Positions 33,387 through 44,655 of a stretch of DNA of 64,000 nt are shown in pieces (positions within the stretch are counted from its first letter, which is position 1; every line of letters begins with the position of its first letter). The stretch spans positions 148,753-212,752 of the forward strand of contig VXBA01005368.1 of NCBI GenBank assembly GCA_013399895.1, given 5' to 3'. The DNA is from Serilophus lunatus. Taxonomy: Eukaryota; Chordata; Aves; Passeriformes; Eurylaimidae. The position numbers were made by a program, and so were the translations under genes. The notes under the pieces are model-generated. The model worked only from the letters and a program-made list of their open reading frames with translations. It was not told the origin of the DNA and made no database searches.

Positions 33387-34790
33387 GATAAATATGGTTT
33401 GTGTATAACACAGGGAGCAGTGGAGTGACTTGAAGTTCCAGAGCTATCTGCTCCTATTTTGCTTGCCAGTTCCCTGTATCCACAGATATTCTCACTCTTT
33501 GTAAGTAGGTTTTCTGGTTGTATCCGGTTTCACTTGTCTGTTACGCATGAATCTTAGCTCTATGTTCTGTGTAAAACTAAATGGAAACAAATAGATGTTA
33601 ATCACCTTGAAGTTGTTTTTTTTCCCCTCTATAGTTAAAATTATATATAAAACCCAATTAGCATTTTTAATTTTAGTAGTATTTGTAAACTAGATGCTTT
33701 CTCACCACATTAGAATTTTAAAATTCTAAGAAAAGACATGATCATACCTTTAAAAACAGCTATAGGAAGCTGATAAATTTACCGACCTGTCTGGATGTTC
33801 TATCAAAGAAAAATGAAAAGCAAATGAAGCTACAAAAAATGAAATCAGGAAAAATGGTTTGTGAATGTTACAAAATGAAAAATGCTAGTTTTCAGAGAAA
33901 AACATCTGGCCATCTAAATGCAAGGGTGATAGTTTTGTATTAGGTTGGATATGATGAACTGCAATATGTAATCTTTATAAGGCACATGATATTTGTTTCG
34001 GGCAGTGACTTGCAATTTGTTTCAAATTTTTTGTTTTCTGAAAATCTTTTGTTGTGCCAAAAGTTGATGATAGAAGTCCTTCTGAAAATACGCTTAATTA
34101 ATCGGAGTAGGGCGATGGGCTGTTCAGAAATAACAACTGAATTGGAGCATAAATTCTGCAAGTTAATCATTTATTTCCATCAATAACAATAGGGGGAAGA
34201 ATTGAACTTACATCCCAATCATGAATTTTGTTATTTTTTGAAGATCCTGCAACTGGCAGTCTCTGCCATTTTCAAATTGTGTCAACATGTGCTGTTTAAA
34301 TTACTGGCACTTGATGAATCCCATTTGTATATTTTCTATATATTCTCCTCTAACTAAGTTTATATTTGAAACATTGCAAAGCCATCATTTGGAAGCAGTA
34401 ATAAAGTAGGAATGTGTATAATAGTGATTTTTTAACTCTCCATAACATATGTGATTTGAATTGATGAAGATCAGTCATAATATCAGTCTAATTCAAATAA
34501 AATAGATAAATATTACTGAATGTTGCATCAAGTAGTAATGCCTAGGGAATGACTGGAGTTGCAAATTGGAAGTTTGGCCTGTTAATTACTGATTGGTTCC
34601 ACCAGGAGGTGAATATTAAGTATGTATTGAAAAAACATAGCTCATTATTTAAAAAATGCATTTGTAAATACAGCCAAAGAAAAAATTGCTCCAAGTTCAG
34701 CGCTGTTCCTTTTCAAATTAGTCAACTTAGATTCCTAGATTTTCTACTTTGTGAAATTTCTATGAATGTGTCCTGAAACGAGGATTCAAA
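33387..34790. other. No gene or repeat recognised
   Basis: AT-rich sequence with chance reading frames only. Confidence 0.45.
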
Positions 34791-34792
34791 TT

Positions 34793-34838
34793 TTGTTGTT
34801 GTTGTTGTTGTAACTAGTGAATCTTAACTAGTGAATCT
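34793..34838. repeat. (GTT)n run followed by 14-bp tandem duplication
   Basis: About six GTT units lead into TAACTAGTGAATCT at 34811-34824, repeated exactly at 34825-34838. The pair abuts the 5' truncation point of the CR1 fragment that follows. Confidence 0.88.
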
Positions 34839-34958
34839 CAACAATGTTCTCAGTCGCATGGTGGGATTCTTTGGGTGTTCTGTGCAGGGTCAGGAGCTGG
34901 ACTTGATGATTCTGATGGGTACCTTCCACCTCAGTATATTCTGTGGGTCTGTTCTGTA
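34839..34958 (+). mobile_element. CR1 LINE 3' fragment (plus), about 120 bp
   Basis: Sense CR1 words occur in order: CAATGTTCTCAGTCGCATGG, GTGTTCTGTGCAGGGTCAGG, AGCTGGACTTGATGATTCTG, ATGGGTACCTTCCACCTCAG, TATATTCTGTGGGTCTG. The copy is 5'-truncated and mildly diverged. Confidence 0.9.
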
Positions 34959-37900
34959 AGATAAAAAGGTGGATATCTACATGCCCTTTTTGCCTAAAGG
35001 ATTTAAGTGACAGAGATATTTTGATCAACAGCAGTGGTGGTGGTAAAATAAGATGTCGATATGAACAGAAGGCTGAAGTCTGTTTCAGGAAACATGTCTT
35101 AAAGATCTCTGTTTTAGGGACAAAGAAATGCACAACAAGCTGGAAGAATGTGGTCATATTTTTTTAATAGTGAAAGTGGTTAGTTTATATACTGTAGAAA
35201 GTGGTGTATTTGAAAAACACATGATTTTTCTAAATTGCATCCAGATTGCTGCCACACATGAAAAAAGAAGTGAGTTTTTCCTGTGAGAATATTAAATACC
35301 TGTGAATTCCTCTGCATAAACTATGATGTAGTACCCAAGATTGCTTTTTGGAACAAGCGTCTCAGTACTAGATCTGTTGCAGCAACTCTGCCAAGTGAAG
35401 TTTTTCATTTAAGTAATGGCTTGATACATAGATGAAAACAAAATCCAAATTGTAACTATCTTGAAAAGGTCATCTGTTGGAACCTTGTCTCAAAGGCCAT
35501 CTGGATTTGCATATGCAATTTTCATTATTTTAGAATGGCAAAGTGGTTTGTCTTTTAAAGACATTCCAATGTAAGTCGAATATTGGTTACTATGAGGCAT
35601 ATGCTATATGTGCCTATTAATTTATTTGGAGAATTGTATTTAAACCTCTTCATTTTCCAAGTAAATGGTCACACCTCAGTTCAGTTTCTAAAGCATTCTC
35701 TACTAATCACTTGGTTTTCTAGAAACACCTGAAATTTAATGTAGTTGGTCATGTATGGAAGTAAATTCCTGTTCCATCTTCCTTTTGTGTGTGTGTGTTT
35801 CTATAAAACATTAAAGTCTTCTGACTTGTCATTGTGATAAAGATACTATTTATGACTTCTTCAGGAATAAATTCCAGGTTTTCTAAAATTGGTGGGAGAC
35901 TGAATACTGATGTGATTGCAGAGTAAGCAAAATATATGTCTGCCAGCATTTTCAATATTGAATTTGGTTGTGTTTTATTTTTTGAACTGTTCAACTCATT
36001 TAAGATTACAATAATGAAAAGAAATCACAATAAGACTTGAGATCTGCAATCTCCTAGATTTACACTCAAAACTAGAGACATCCAGGTGTTTTGAAGGTAA
36101 TGAAGTTAAAGTATGGTCTCATTCATATTAGTATTGTAGTGAGAAGTTACATATGTATTTACAGAAGGAAAATAACATGAATAGAAATGTTTGCAGCCGC
36201 ACTGTCACTTTCAGTGTTAATTCTCTAGCTCCAATTTTTTAGTTTTTCCACTGAAGAAAGTAAATTCAAATGCCAATCTATAATTGTTCTATTTCATTTG
36301 TAAGTAAGGTATTGAAAGGACACAAGAATTTATTTTAGCAAATAGTACTATCTTTAGATTTCACTGGCTAAGAAATTGGTGATAGTTCTTAGCTTCTGGA
36401 AGGAAAAACATAAGAAAATAAATATTTTAGTCTTTGAACAGTGTTTTTGTGATAGTTTTCACTTTTTACAGTGATACTTCTAGAGTAACTTAAAACCTGA
36501 ATATGTGTGTATTGCCAAGATAAACATCTTCAAGATAACCTACATTTTTAGAAGGCTGTTTAGTATTCCTTTTCCAAGGGAGAATACCAGCAGCGAAAAT
36601 AATGGCTAGCTTAACAGCTTACACAAAAATTGTCTGAAAAAATGTTTGCTATTTCCTTAGTATTTAAAGACAGCTTGGGGGCTGTAATGTGAAAATTGAC
36701 AAGAAAAATTCTTTGAGTTTACGGTTGCTGTCATGCCTTTAAAAAAAGCAACTTTTATATATTGTGTGTTGATAGAAGCCCTTGTGAAATTATGCATACA
36801 CGCACTCACACCCCAGTCCCTCTCAATGCAGAAATAGAGTACACGTGCTCATTTATTTGTTAAGCTCAAAAACATTGTAGAAATTTTTACTGTTAAGAAA
36901 TGAGGGGACAGCACAGTGGAATGGAATAGTACACAGTAGTAGTATGGTAGCAACACTGCTGGCCCAATTCAAACCTCAGTAGAGTTTGCCAAAGGTTATC
37001 AGTTCAGTGAATTTCTCATCAGGGCTTAGGGTAGGAGTTATTGCTGCCTTGTGACTTGTGTTTTTGTAACACAAAAGCTTTGAAGAAAAATTATTTAAAA
37101 CCCCCCAGGACACAGAACATCTGTGTTTCAGTGTGGTTTCAGGATAGTTAGGATGCTGTAAATGAATTGTGAAGGGCTTCAAAACGTTTTACTATTTATT
37201 CCTTATACTAATTTCTTCTGGGGAATTAATGATACACCTTTAAAGTAGGAGGACTGCACTGTAGGGTATTTTAGGTGCAGCTAACAGGTATGCAGCAATA
37301 CTACCAGGAAAGGAATTTCTGGCATCTGATGAAAAAATCATGGCAAACTAGGGTATGGTGGCTTTTTCAAATTCATGGGTGTGTAAGTGTGTTTTAAATG
37401 GAATATGACGTGTAATGCTATGACGAATTCTTTTTCAAGATTCATAGTATCACGTAGATGATTAATTGCTTTAAGGCCAATCAAGATATGTCAAAATCTG
37501 TAACTTGATATTTGGGGAAAAAGATGACTTGGAGCAAGAAAACAGGTAGGTAGCAAGAGGCTAGTTTTTTGCAGTGTAACTTTAAATGTCCAATGTTTTA
37601 TCTAGCTGACAAAGATTTTTATCAGTGTAGACTCAATATTAAGTTTTGACAAGTTGCTAGATTGGAAATTGGGAAGCAGACAAGAAGGATGAATCAAAAA
37701 CTTATTTCTCTCAAGAAATGTTCTATTTTGACATCAACAGTAGTCTGCTAAAGGTATTGCTTGACTTCATTCTCCTGAGTCATCACGGGCACAAGAAATA
37801 GATGAGTCTCTATTAATGGTTTATTTGGGTAGTTTGTCAAAGCAGCTGGTTTTCACGGTAGTATTGTGGGCATGTTCTCCACATGTGATATCCTCTATAG

Positions 37901-38106
37901 CAGTTTGAAATTTGGATTGAAATACATTGTGTATGAAGTCTGTGTGTTGGCTTAATTTGTATAATGATATAAAAATTCTTGATTATTGAAGTATTTTTTA
38001 ACTTGTAAAATTCCTCTTCCCAAAAGGTTAGATGTTAGGTTAATTAGCACATATGGAATTAACTTAGTTGCAATACTACCTTTATTTAGTTCATTTGACT
38101 TCACAG
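34959..38106. other. No gene or repeat family recognised
   Basis: AT-rich DNA with a short (GT)n run at about 35786-35798. Donor-like CAG/GTAGGT at about 37545 has no good acceptor. Confidence 0.45.
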
Positions 38107-38142
38107 AGATGAATGGTCGAGATTTAGCTTCTTCCATTAGCA
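38107..38142 (+). other. Possible 36-base exon
   Basis: The acceptor is TTCATTTGACTTCACAG and the donor is GCA/GTAAGT. Only one frame is open through it (MNGRDLASSIS). A short microexon like this cannot be judged without conservation or RNA evidence. Confidence 0.25.
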
Positions 38143-39639
38143 GTAAGTAATAATTTTGTAGTTTCTGTTAGTGAGGAATTTTTATTTAAGATGGCTAAAA
38201 GTAAAAGTGTTGACTATAATTACATAATGGGACTTAAATTGTTTACTGTAATTAATACTCCTTGAAACAGGAATTGCTGCTCTTCCAATGCACAGATTTA
38301 GAGCAGCTGTCTCCAAAGACAAAAACAAGAGGAAACATCAGTACTCTCCTGTTGCCAGAGTGTGCCTTAATGAGAGTATGTTCAGTTGTCCTTTGGTCCT
38401 GGAAGGACTGACATCTGTAGCATTCACAGCAGGACTGTGAATTCACATTTCTGACCACCCACTCCCCATAATTATCTCTGTGGTTCCCAGGCTGTGTGCA
38501 GAACGAAACAGGTCTTGAACAAACAACTAAAGCAGGCTTTTGGGCTCTGCAGTCTTAATATAAGTGGAGACTTTCCTGAAGACCCTCATAGCTCTAACAG
38601 TTTATGGAATGCTTTAAAAGCTATAAAGCTGCAAAAATAGAATTTAATTTTTCACCTTTACTCAAGCATTCTAATTTGATTTGTGCATCTATATGACAGG
38701 TATTCAACAAGAAATATGCTTAAAAACAGTGGAGATGAAAGGTCACATTACATTAAACCTTGTTAAAATGGTAAATTTTGTTTCCATTGGCAATGGATAA
38801 TTTAAAACATAACTTGATTTTATTTCAACTCATTTTTCAGTAAATCTAACTCAAAACAGTTTTCTAATATTTCACGTTATTGAATGTGACCTAGGGTCAA
38901 AATGTAAGGATTTTTATGTTACTAGGTTTTTTGGTTGATGTTCCTACTTAGAATATAGACAACAATATCCCTATCCTTGAAATCTTGTTCAATATTTTAT
39001 AAACGTATTTATTCTGTTTTAACAGGAGCTGGACAGCTTATCTTTGAAAACGTATGTGTATGGAGCTAAAGCTGTTCCATGGTAGATAGCATTTATAGAA
39101 TGAAGTCATTCACTTTAGATGCTGAAAGCTGTTTCAGTTTCATTTAGAAATAATAATGGATTTTTTTTCCTTTGATAGCTGATCGAAATGCTTCATCTGT
39201 GGAATTTTCTCTAGCATGGCAAATTGCGTTTCTTGTCAAAAAATTCTGTCTTGGGTGTGAAAATTTTCCTGGTTAAAGCCTTCTTAAAATTGCTTCTCAA
39301 AATTTGAGAGAGGATGCCATCCACAGGCTAAAGAGAGGTGATCTGAGGCAACATTTTCCACCTGTGCGTGAAGTTCTCTTTGGTTTGATTCCCTTACAGT
39401 CCTTTTCAGGGGGCAGGTTCTGCTGTTGCTGGTGAATTAATGGTGTCCTCCCCTGCAGAGAGAGGTGGGCTGCAGTTCTATAATCAGTGAAGAAAGAGAG
39501 TCATAAAGTACATCACACTTGAAAGACAATTCTGAATCCAAGGAAATCAACTTCTAGTCTACTACATCCTGTGAATTGTCACTAGTTAAAATAGTTATAC
39601 ATTCAAATGATTAAAAGCTTACTTAGTTGGTGATTTGCA
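38143..39639. other. No gene or repeat recognised
   Basis: AT-rich sequence between the candidate microexon and the CR1 copy. Confidence 0.4.
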
Positions 39640-40153
39640 CTACTCAGCCCTGATGAGTCCAGTTCTGGGCTCCTCAGGACAAGAAAGATGTGGAGCTCCA
39701 GGAGCAGGTCCCATGGGGGACAACAAAGTTGACTAAGGATCTTGAGCATGTCTCTTATGGAAAGGCTGAGGAAGCTGGGCCTGTTTAGTCTCAAGAAGAG
39801 ACGAATGAGAGGAGACCTCATCAATGTGTGTAAGTATCTGAAGGTAGGGTGTTAAGAAGATGGAGCCAGGCCCTTCTTGGTGGTGCCAAGCGATAGGTCA
39901 AGAGGAAATGGGCAGAAGCTGATTTACAGGAAGTTCCTCCTGCACAGGAGGAAGAACGTTACTGTATTGGTCACTGCACGCTGGAACAGATTGCACAGAG
40001 AGGTTGTGGAGTCTCTCTTCCTGGGGATATTCAGGAACCATCTGGATGCAATCCTGTGCAATGTGCTCTAGGGTGACCCTGCATGATTAGGGAGGTTGGA
40101 CCAGATGACCCACTGTGGTCCCTTCCCGGCTGACCCATTCTGCAATTCTGTGA
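39640..40153 (+). mobile_element. CR1 LINE 3' fragment (plus), about 514 bp
   Basis: This is the longest clearly collinear CR1 piece in the window. It contains CTCAGCCCTGATGAGTCC, CAGTTCTGGGCTCCTCAGGA, TGGAAAGGCTGAGGAAGCTG, GGGCCTGTTTAGTCTCAAGA, GAGAGGAGACCTCATCAATG, AAGCGATAGGTCAAGAGGAA, AGAGAGGTTGTGGAGTCTCT and a final ATTCTGCAATTCTGTGA. It covers the end of the reverse transcriptase frame and the 3' untranslated region. It is 5'-truncated and its frames are broken, so it cannot be autonomous. Confidence 0.95.
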
Positions 40154-42151
40154 CTTGCACAAAGTTTTCTGACAGAATAATGTATTTTGGAAAGAGGAGG
40201 AAAACATGTAGAAATATCATCGTTTCCCATAAAAATGTGTGCTGGAAGACCAGTAGATTGTTCAACTTGTACTTCAATTTCTAAAATGTTGAGAAATTTT
40301 GCTATTTCTAATATTTTCTGCGTAATGCAATTGTTTCAGCCTTCAGTTTTCAAAAGGTGACAATCCTTGGCTGGCAGTAATAGCACATTATCCTCTCACT
40401 AAACACATTTTCTAATTTTTGTGAAGAGTGTTTCTTGATTCATACTCACCAAGCTGTTTGTTATGTTTCAAACATGAAAATTGTTTGTGGGTGGCATACT
40501 CTCTCTTATTGTGCATGTGTATCAGAAATCATCTGTCATCTGATTTAAACTTCAATTTAGTCAGCAGAACATCTCAATTTAGAGACAATTTGACTCCATT
40601 ATAAAACAAAATAGTGATAGCATTATGGTTTTATGGTAATGCATGCAATTTATTGCTCTTATTATGCAACAGATTGTAGAGTAATGTTTTGACTTACTCC
40701 TTTAAAATGCTTTGGAACATGAAAATTACAACATTACTTGTGGGTGAGTTTTTGTTGGGTTTTTTTTACGAAATTTAAGGAGCCATACATTAGCCTGACT
40801 TTCATGAGTAACATTATAAGGAGTTTTCAAAAGATATTTGTTACTATGAAGCAAGTAAACAAGTGATACAATATGTGAAGAAAATATGGTGGAGGTGTTT
40901 TATTCAAGAGTGAAATGAAGATCTTTTAATTAAGTTATGGAACTGTAGCTGGTTATTTACCATAATCTTTTATTGTGCTGCATGCAGTTGGATGATATCT
41001 TGTCTCTGAGGAGATTAAGTGCTAAAGTTATGAATATACACGTTAAAACAAACAACCTTCCTTTCTACAGAGAAACTCCATAACAGTTTTGCAAATATCG
41101 AGGTATAATAACAATTTCAAGTTCATAAGAACTTCTAACTGGACCTACTGGCCCAGTTCATGTAATCGCTGGGAGAGTGCATTCTGTCATTTTGGATTTA
41201 CTCTTCTCCCTTGAAACACCAGGTCTCATGCTATGGGTCAGCAGGTTCTCCTGTTCCATAAGTGTAAGGTCTGAATCTCTTGTGGCTGTTGGTCAACTGA
41301 CAGCTTCTCTGCAAAGTGGACAGCCTTTTTTACATCTAGAAATGCGATTTGTAAGGGATGTCAATCCTATGAGACCTCTCTGCAGTTTGTGATTATCAAT
41401 TTCAGTCTATATGCCCACTATTCTTTGATTAGAATGTGAGAGATATTCACGTGATTAAAATTGCGTGTAGATTAGATTTTCTTTTTTGAAGATGATAGGA
41501 GCAATATGCATTACTTTCCTCACACACACACACACAAAGTGGTTTTGAAAATCATCTTATTTTGCATCACTGCGTCCTGAGTACAGTTATTCAGTAGACA
41601 GCTCTGAGAAATTGTGTGCATGTAGGCCAAGCACATGCATTCAGAGTCACCCCAAGTTTTCATTTGTTCTTGTTTTATTACAATTAGTTACAGTGCAGAC
41701 CAGTTATCTTTCAAATCTAAACATTTCATTTTCAGTGTCATTTTTAAATGCTTTATTCTAAATATTGTTACTTGTTATTGTTAAATACTGTTATAATCAC
41801 GGAATTTCAAGTTGTATATTTTTAAAAAAATAGGTTGTAACAGGGATTATTTGAGCCAGTGACAACTTTCTCTTTTATGTGTGAGGAGTATGAGGAACTC
41901 CAGGAGTTATGTATGGACAAAACTTAAATCTAATTAATGTAAATTCATTCTTAAAATGATATGCTAATTATTTTCCATTGTCAGTGATCCTCTGGTACTC
42001 TGAGTTGTTGTTGATATTCTTGCAGTTCTGTGCAGTGTTCTAAAATTGGTGTGTGAATGAATTTATTATGTGAAATGTGTTATTCTTTAATCCTCACAAC
42101 CAAATCTGTGATGTTGGTGATAAATCTATTGAGAGGAGTTGTTTTCATTAG
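40154..42151. other. No gene recognised; one (CA)n run
   Basis: AT-rich sequence with (CA)n of about eight units at 41521-41536. The 71-codon frame at 41177-41392 shows no domain. Confidence 0.45.
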
Positions 42152-42322
42152 ATGGAACAGTTCAAGCAATGGATTTGCAGATTAACTTTGCTGGTCCTGG
42201 AGGGCAACTGTGCTTTAACATTACCTTGCAAAGCTGGGAGATCAGATGGCACTCAAAAGATTTACACTTTGATGGTAACATTAAAAATGGGGACATCATC
42301 AGTGGAGAAGAATGTTTGTCAA
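42152..42322 (+). other. Possible 171-base exon
   Basis: It follows GTTGTTTTCATTAG and precedes CAA/GTAGGT. Two frames are open over the entire 57 codons. One begins MEQFKQWICRLTLLVLEGN and the other, offset by two, contains INFAGPGGQLCFNITLQSW. An interval divisible by three, open between splice sites, is suggestive, but having two open frames weakens the argument for either. Nothing was recognised. Confidence 0.27.
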
Positions 42323-44027
42323 GTAGGTTTTTTCTATGTTGGTATATTATGAACTATTTGACAGACAAAAAAGGAAGATTCTGCTAAACTTTCTCAGAAA
42401 AGTTTTTTCCTTCATTCTAAAGATTAAACTTTGGATTCAGGTTTAATCACTTTCCTGATTTTTTTAAATCTTTCTTAATACATGCTGTTCAGAATACAGT
42501 CCTGGAAAATACTTTTGGTAGGGATTCAGTATTATTATTGTCCTCCCCTTTATATTCCCAAAATGTATCTGAATTTTTCAGTTTATCTCAGAATTAACAT
42601 CACTGGTCTTTTTCTGCTTATAAGAATGTTTATTCCCTGAAAAAAGATTCATTCTGTTGCTTGCCTATAGTCAGTGATGTTTCTGCCAGGTTGCAAAGTT
42701 AATGGATGCAAGGAGTAAGATCTTTATTGAGATAGCTAGAATTAATTTTCCAGTGAGAGGTGAGCCACATAATATGGTGCAATACATGCCTTCTGTACTA
42801 TAGTAAAGCATTTGACTGATACAATGTTGAAGCTGTTTTCTTGATCAGTAATTAACCTAATTCTGGAATCTATCCTTCTTTAACAAAAGGAAACTGAGAT
42901 TTTCTTTGCCAATCTTCTTTGTATTAGCTTCCAATTAATTAAATTTATACAAGCTGTTTTGTTCAGATCCTCTGTGTTTTTTATAAGTAGAATTATTTAT
43001 CACTTCATGGCTTTGCAAGTTTTTTTCCTGCTGTAATGCATTTTTCTCAAACTGGGAGATGTAACTACAGCTTTAATAGTGTCTTTCAGTGTAATGGATT
43101 AAAAATGATTCTGAGGAAATTGGTACAAGCTAAGTTATAATTCTTTGTGCTATTTTTCTTTGCTTATCTAATGACAGCTCTTTCTGTAGAATAGACAAGC
43201 TTTTATGTCTCTCTACAGCGGTATCATGTGACTGTCTTACTACTTTGAGCGCATTTCTTGATAAATTCTCAATATTAGGGAACAGCTTTTGGTCTAGAAT
43301 AAAGGGCTAAGGATTGCATAAATGCCAAGCCAATTTAGTGAGAATTTTTCTTTGTCTACATGCTGTCTTTTTAACCCAAATGTGCCTTTTCTTTTTTTTG
43401 CCATTGCTATTTCATTTTCGGGTTTTGAATTTACTCTGAGGCTTATCAGCTCTTGTAATGCCCAAGACCTTAAAAAAAGAAAAGTATAGAGAACAAACAC
43501 AAAGAAGCAATAAAAATAAAACAGGGAAAAAGAAAGTTTTTCTGCCTGGAAACTCTGTCAACCAAATGAGAGACAAATTGATAGATACAGACAGGTAAGA
43601 ATGAACAAAAACACAAGATGACAATATTGATTTGAAAAAAAAAAGAAAAGGGGTCAAAAATTGGTTCAGTTATTTGTTGCAACCTCTTACATTCTCATAT
43701 TTTTAATGTGGTTTCATAGACTCTGTAAGACATGTAGCATTAGGTTAAATCTGTTCTTCCTTTGCACCAGAGCGATCTGGTGTTTAGAGGAGAAAAATAT
43801 CTCCCAAGGGAAGGACCGTCTCTTCAAAACTTTATGGTTTTCCTCCTAAGATTGGGTCAGCTTTTACTTGATCATTCTAATGCCACCTTCTCCATTTCTC
43901 TTATTGCTGGAGGATCAAGGTAAAAAGATGTCAATGCAACTATACAGAGTGATACTGAGGAGGAAGAAGCCTGAACTGAGAATAAGAGGCATCTGTGAAA
44001 GCAGTTCTCGGCTAAACATGTACTGAC
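42323..44027. other. No gene or repeat recognised
   Basis: AT-rich DNA. Minus-strand frames of 68-82 codons near 43294-43682 cross an A-rich tract and read as low complexity. Confidence 0.45.
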
Positions 44028-44655
44028 TCATAGACATGCCCATCAGAAAAGACTTCAGGGCTTATCCAGCCCAAACTTTGGGGACAGCTGGGATATGGCC
44101 AGCATTAGATTAAGTCTCCCAGGACTCTGGTCCATAACTTCCATGGACAATCAGATCGAGGTGCTGCATTGCCCTTCTAGGGAAATGTGTCACTAATGTT
44201 CTGCCTGTGCCTCCCGAATGCCACTTTGTGGTTGTTCCTCCCTGCTTACTGAGAGTTTGGCTTCTTTGTCTTTGCAGCTCCCCTTCCCATCAGCTTGCCC
44301 CTGCAGCTTGCCGTGCACCAGGGTGATTGAGGCCCGCATCCTCAACCTCACCATTGTGACAGTCCTCTGCTGGACCTCTCCATGTTGCTTTTGAAGTGAG
44401 GCTGCAAAAACTGGCTCTGTAGTGTGCCAGTCTCATCAGGGCAAACTAAGATCAGAGTAACTTCTCATGTTGAGGTTTGTTAATGATGCTCAGGGTGTAG
44501 TTTGCCTTTTTCCTGAAAAGAGGGCACTGCTGGATGCTGTTTGTCTTGCTGTCCACGAAGTGCTGGGACCAGTTGTGGTCTGCTGGTTTACACTGCACTT
44601 ACATTGCTGGATGTGTAAAACTTGTCAGTGTTTAACCTTATGAAATTTAGCAGTC
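44028..44655 (-). mobile_element. Old CR1 LINE copy (minus), about 630 bp
   Basis: The sequence is diverged but collinear with antisense CR1: CATCAGAAAAGACTTCAGGG, CTTCCATGGACAATCAGATC, CAGTCCTCTGCTGGACCTCT, AGGCTGCAAAAACTGGCTCT, AGGGCACTGCTGGATGCTGT, TTGTCTTGCTGTCCACGAAG and GTGTTTAACCTTATGAAATT. Divergence is clearly higher than in the copy at 39640, so this is an older CR1 subfamily insertion. Confidence 0.72.

Noticed and set aside
39603..40071. Open frames on both strands at 39603-40071
   Set aside because: They fall inside a 5'-truncated CR1 copy and are remnants or shadows of the repeat.
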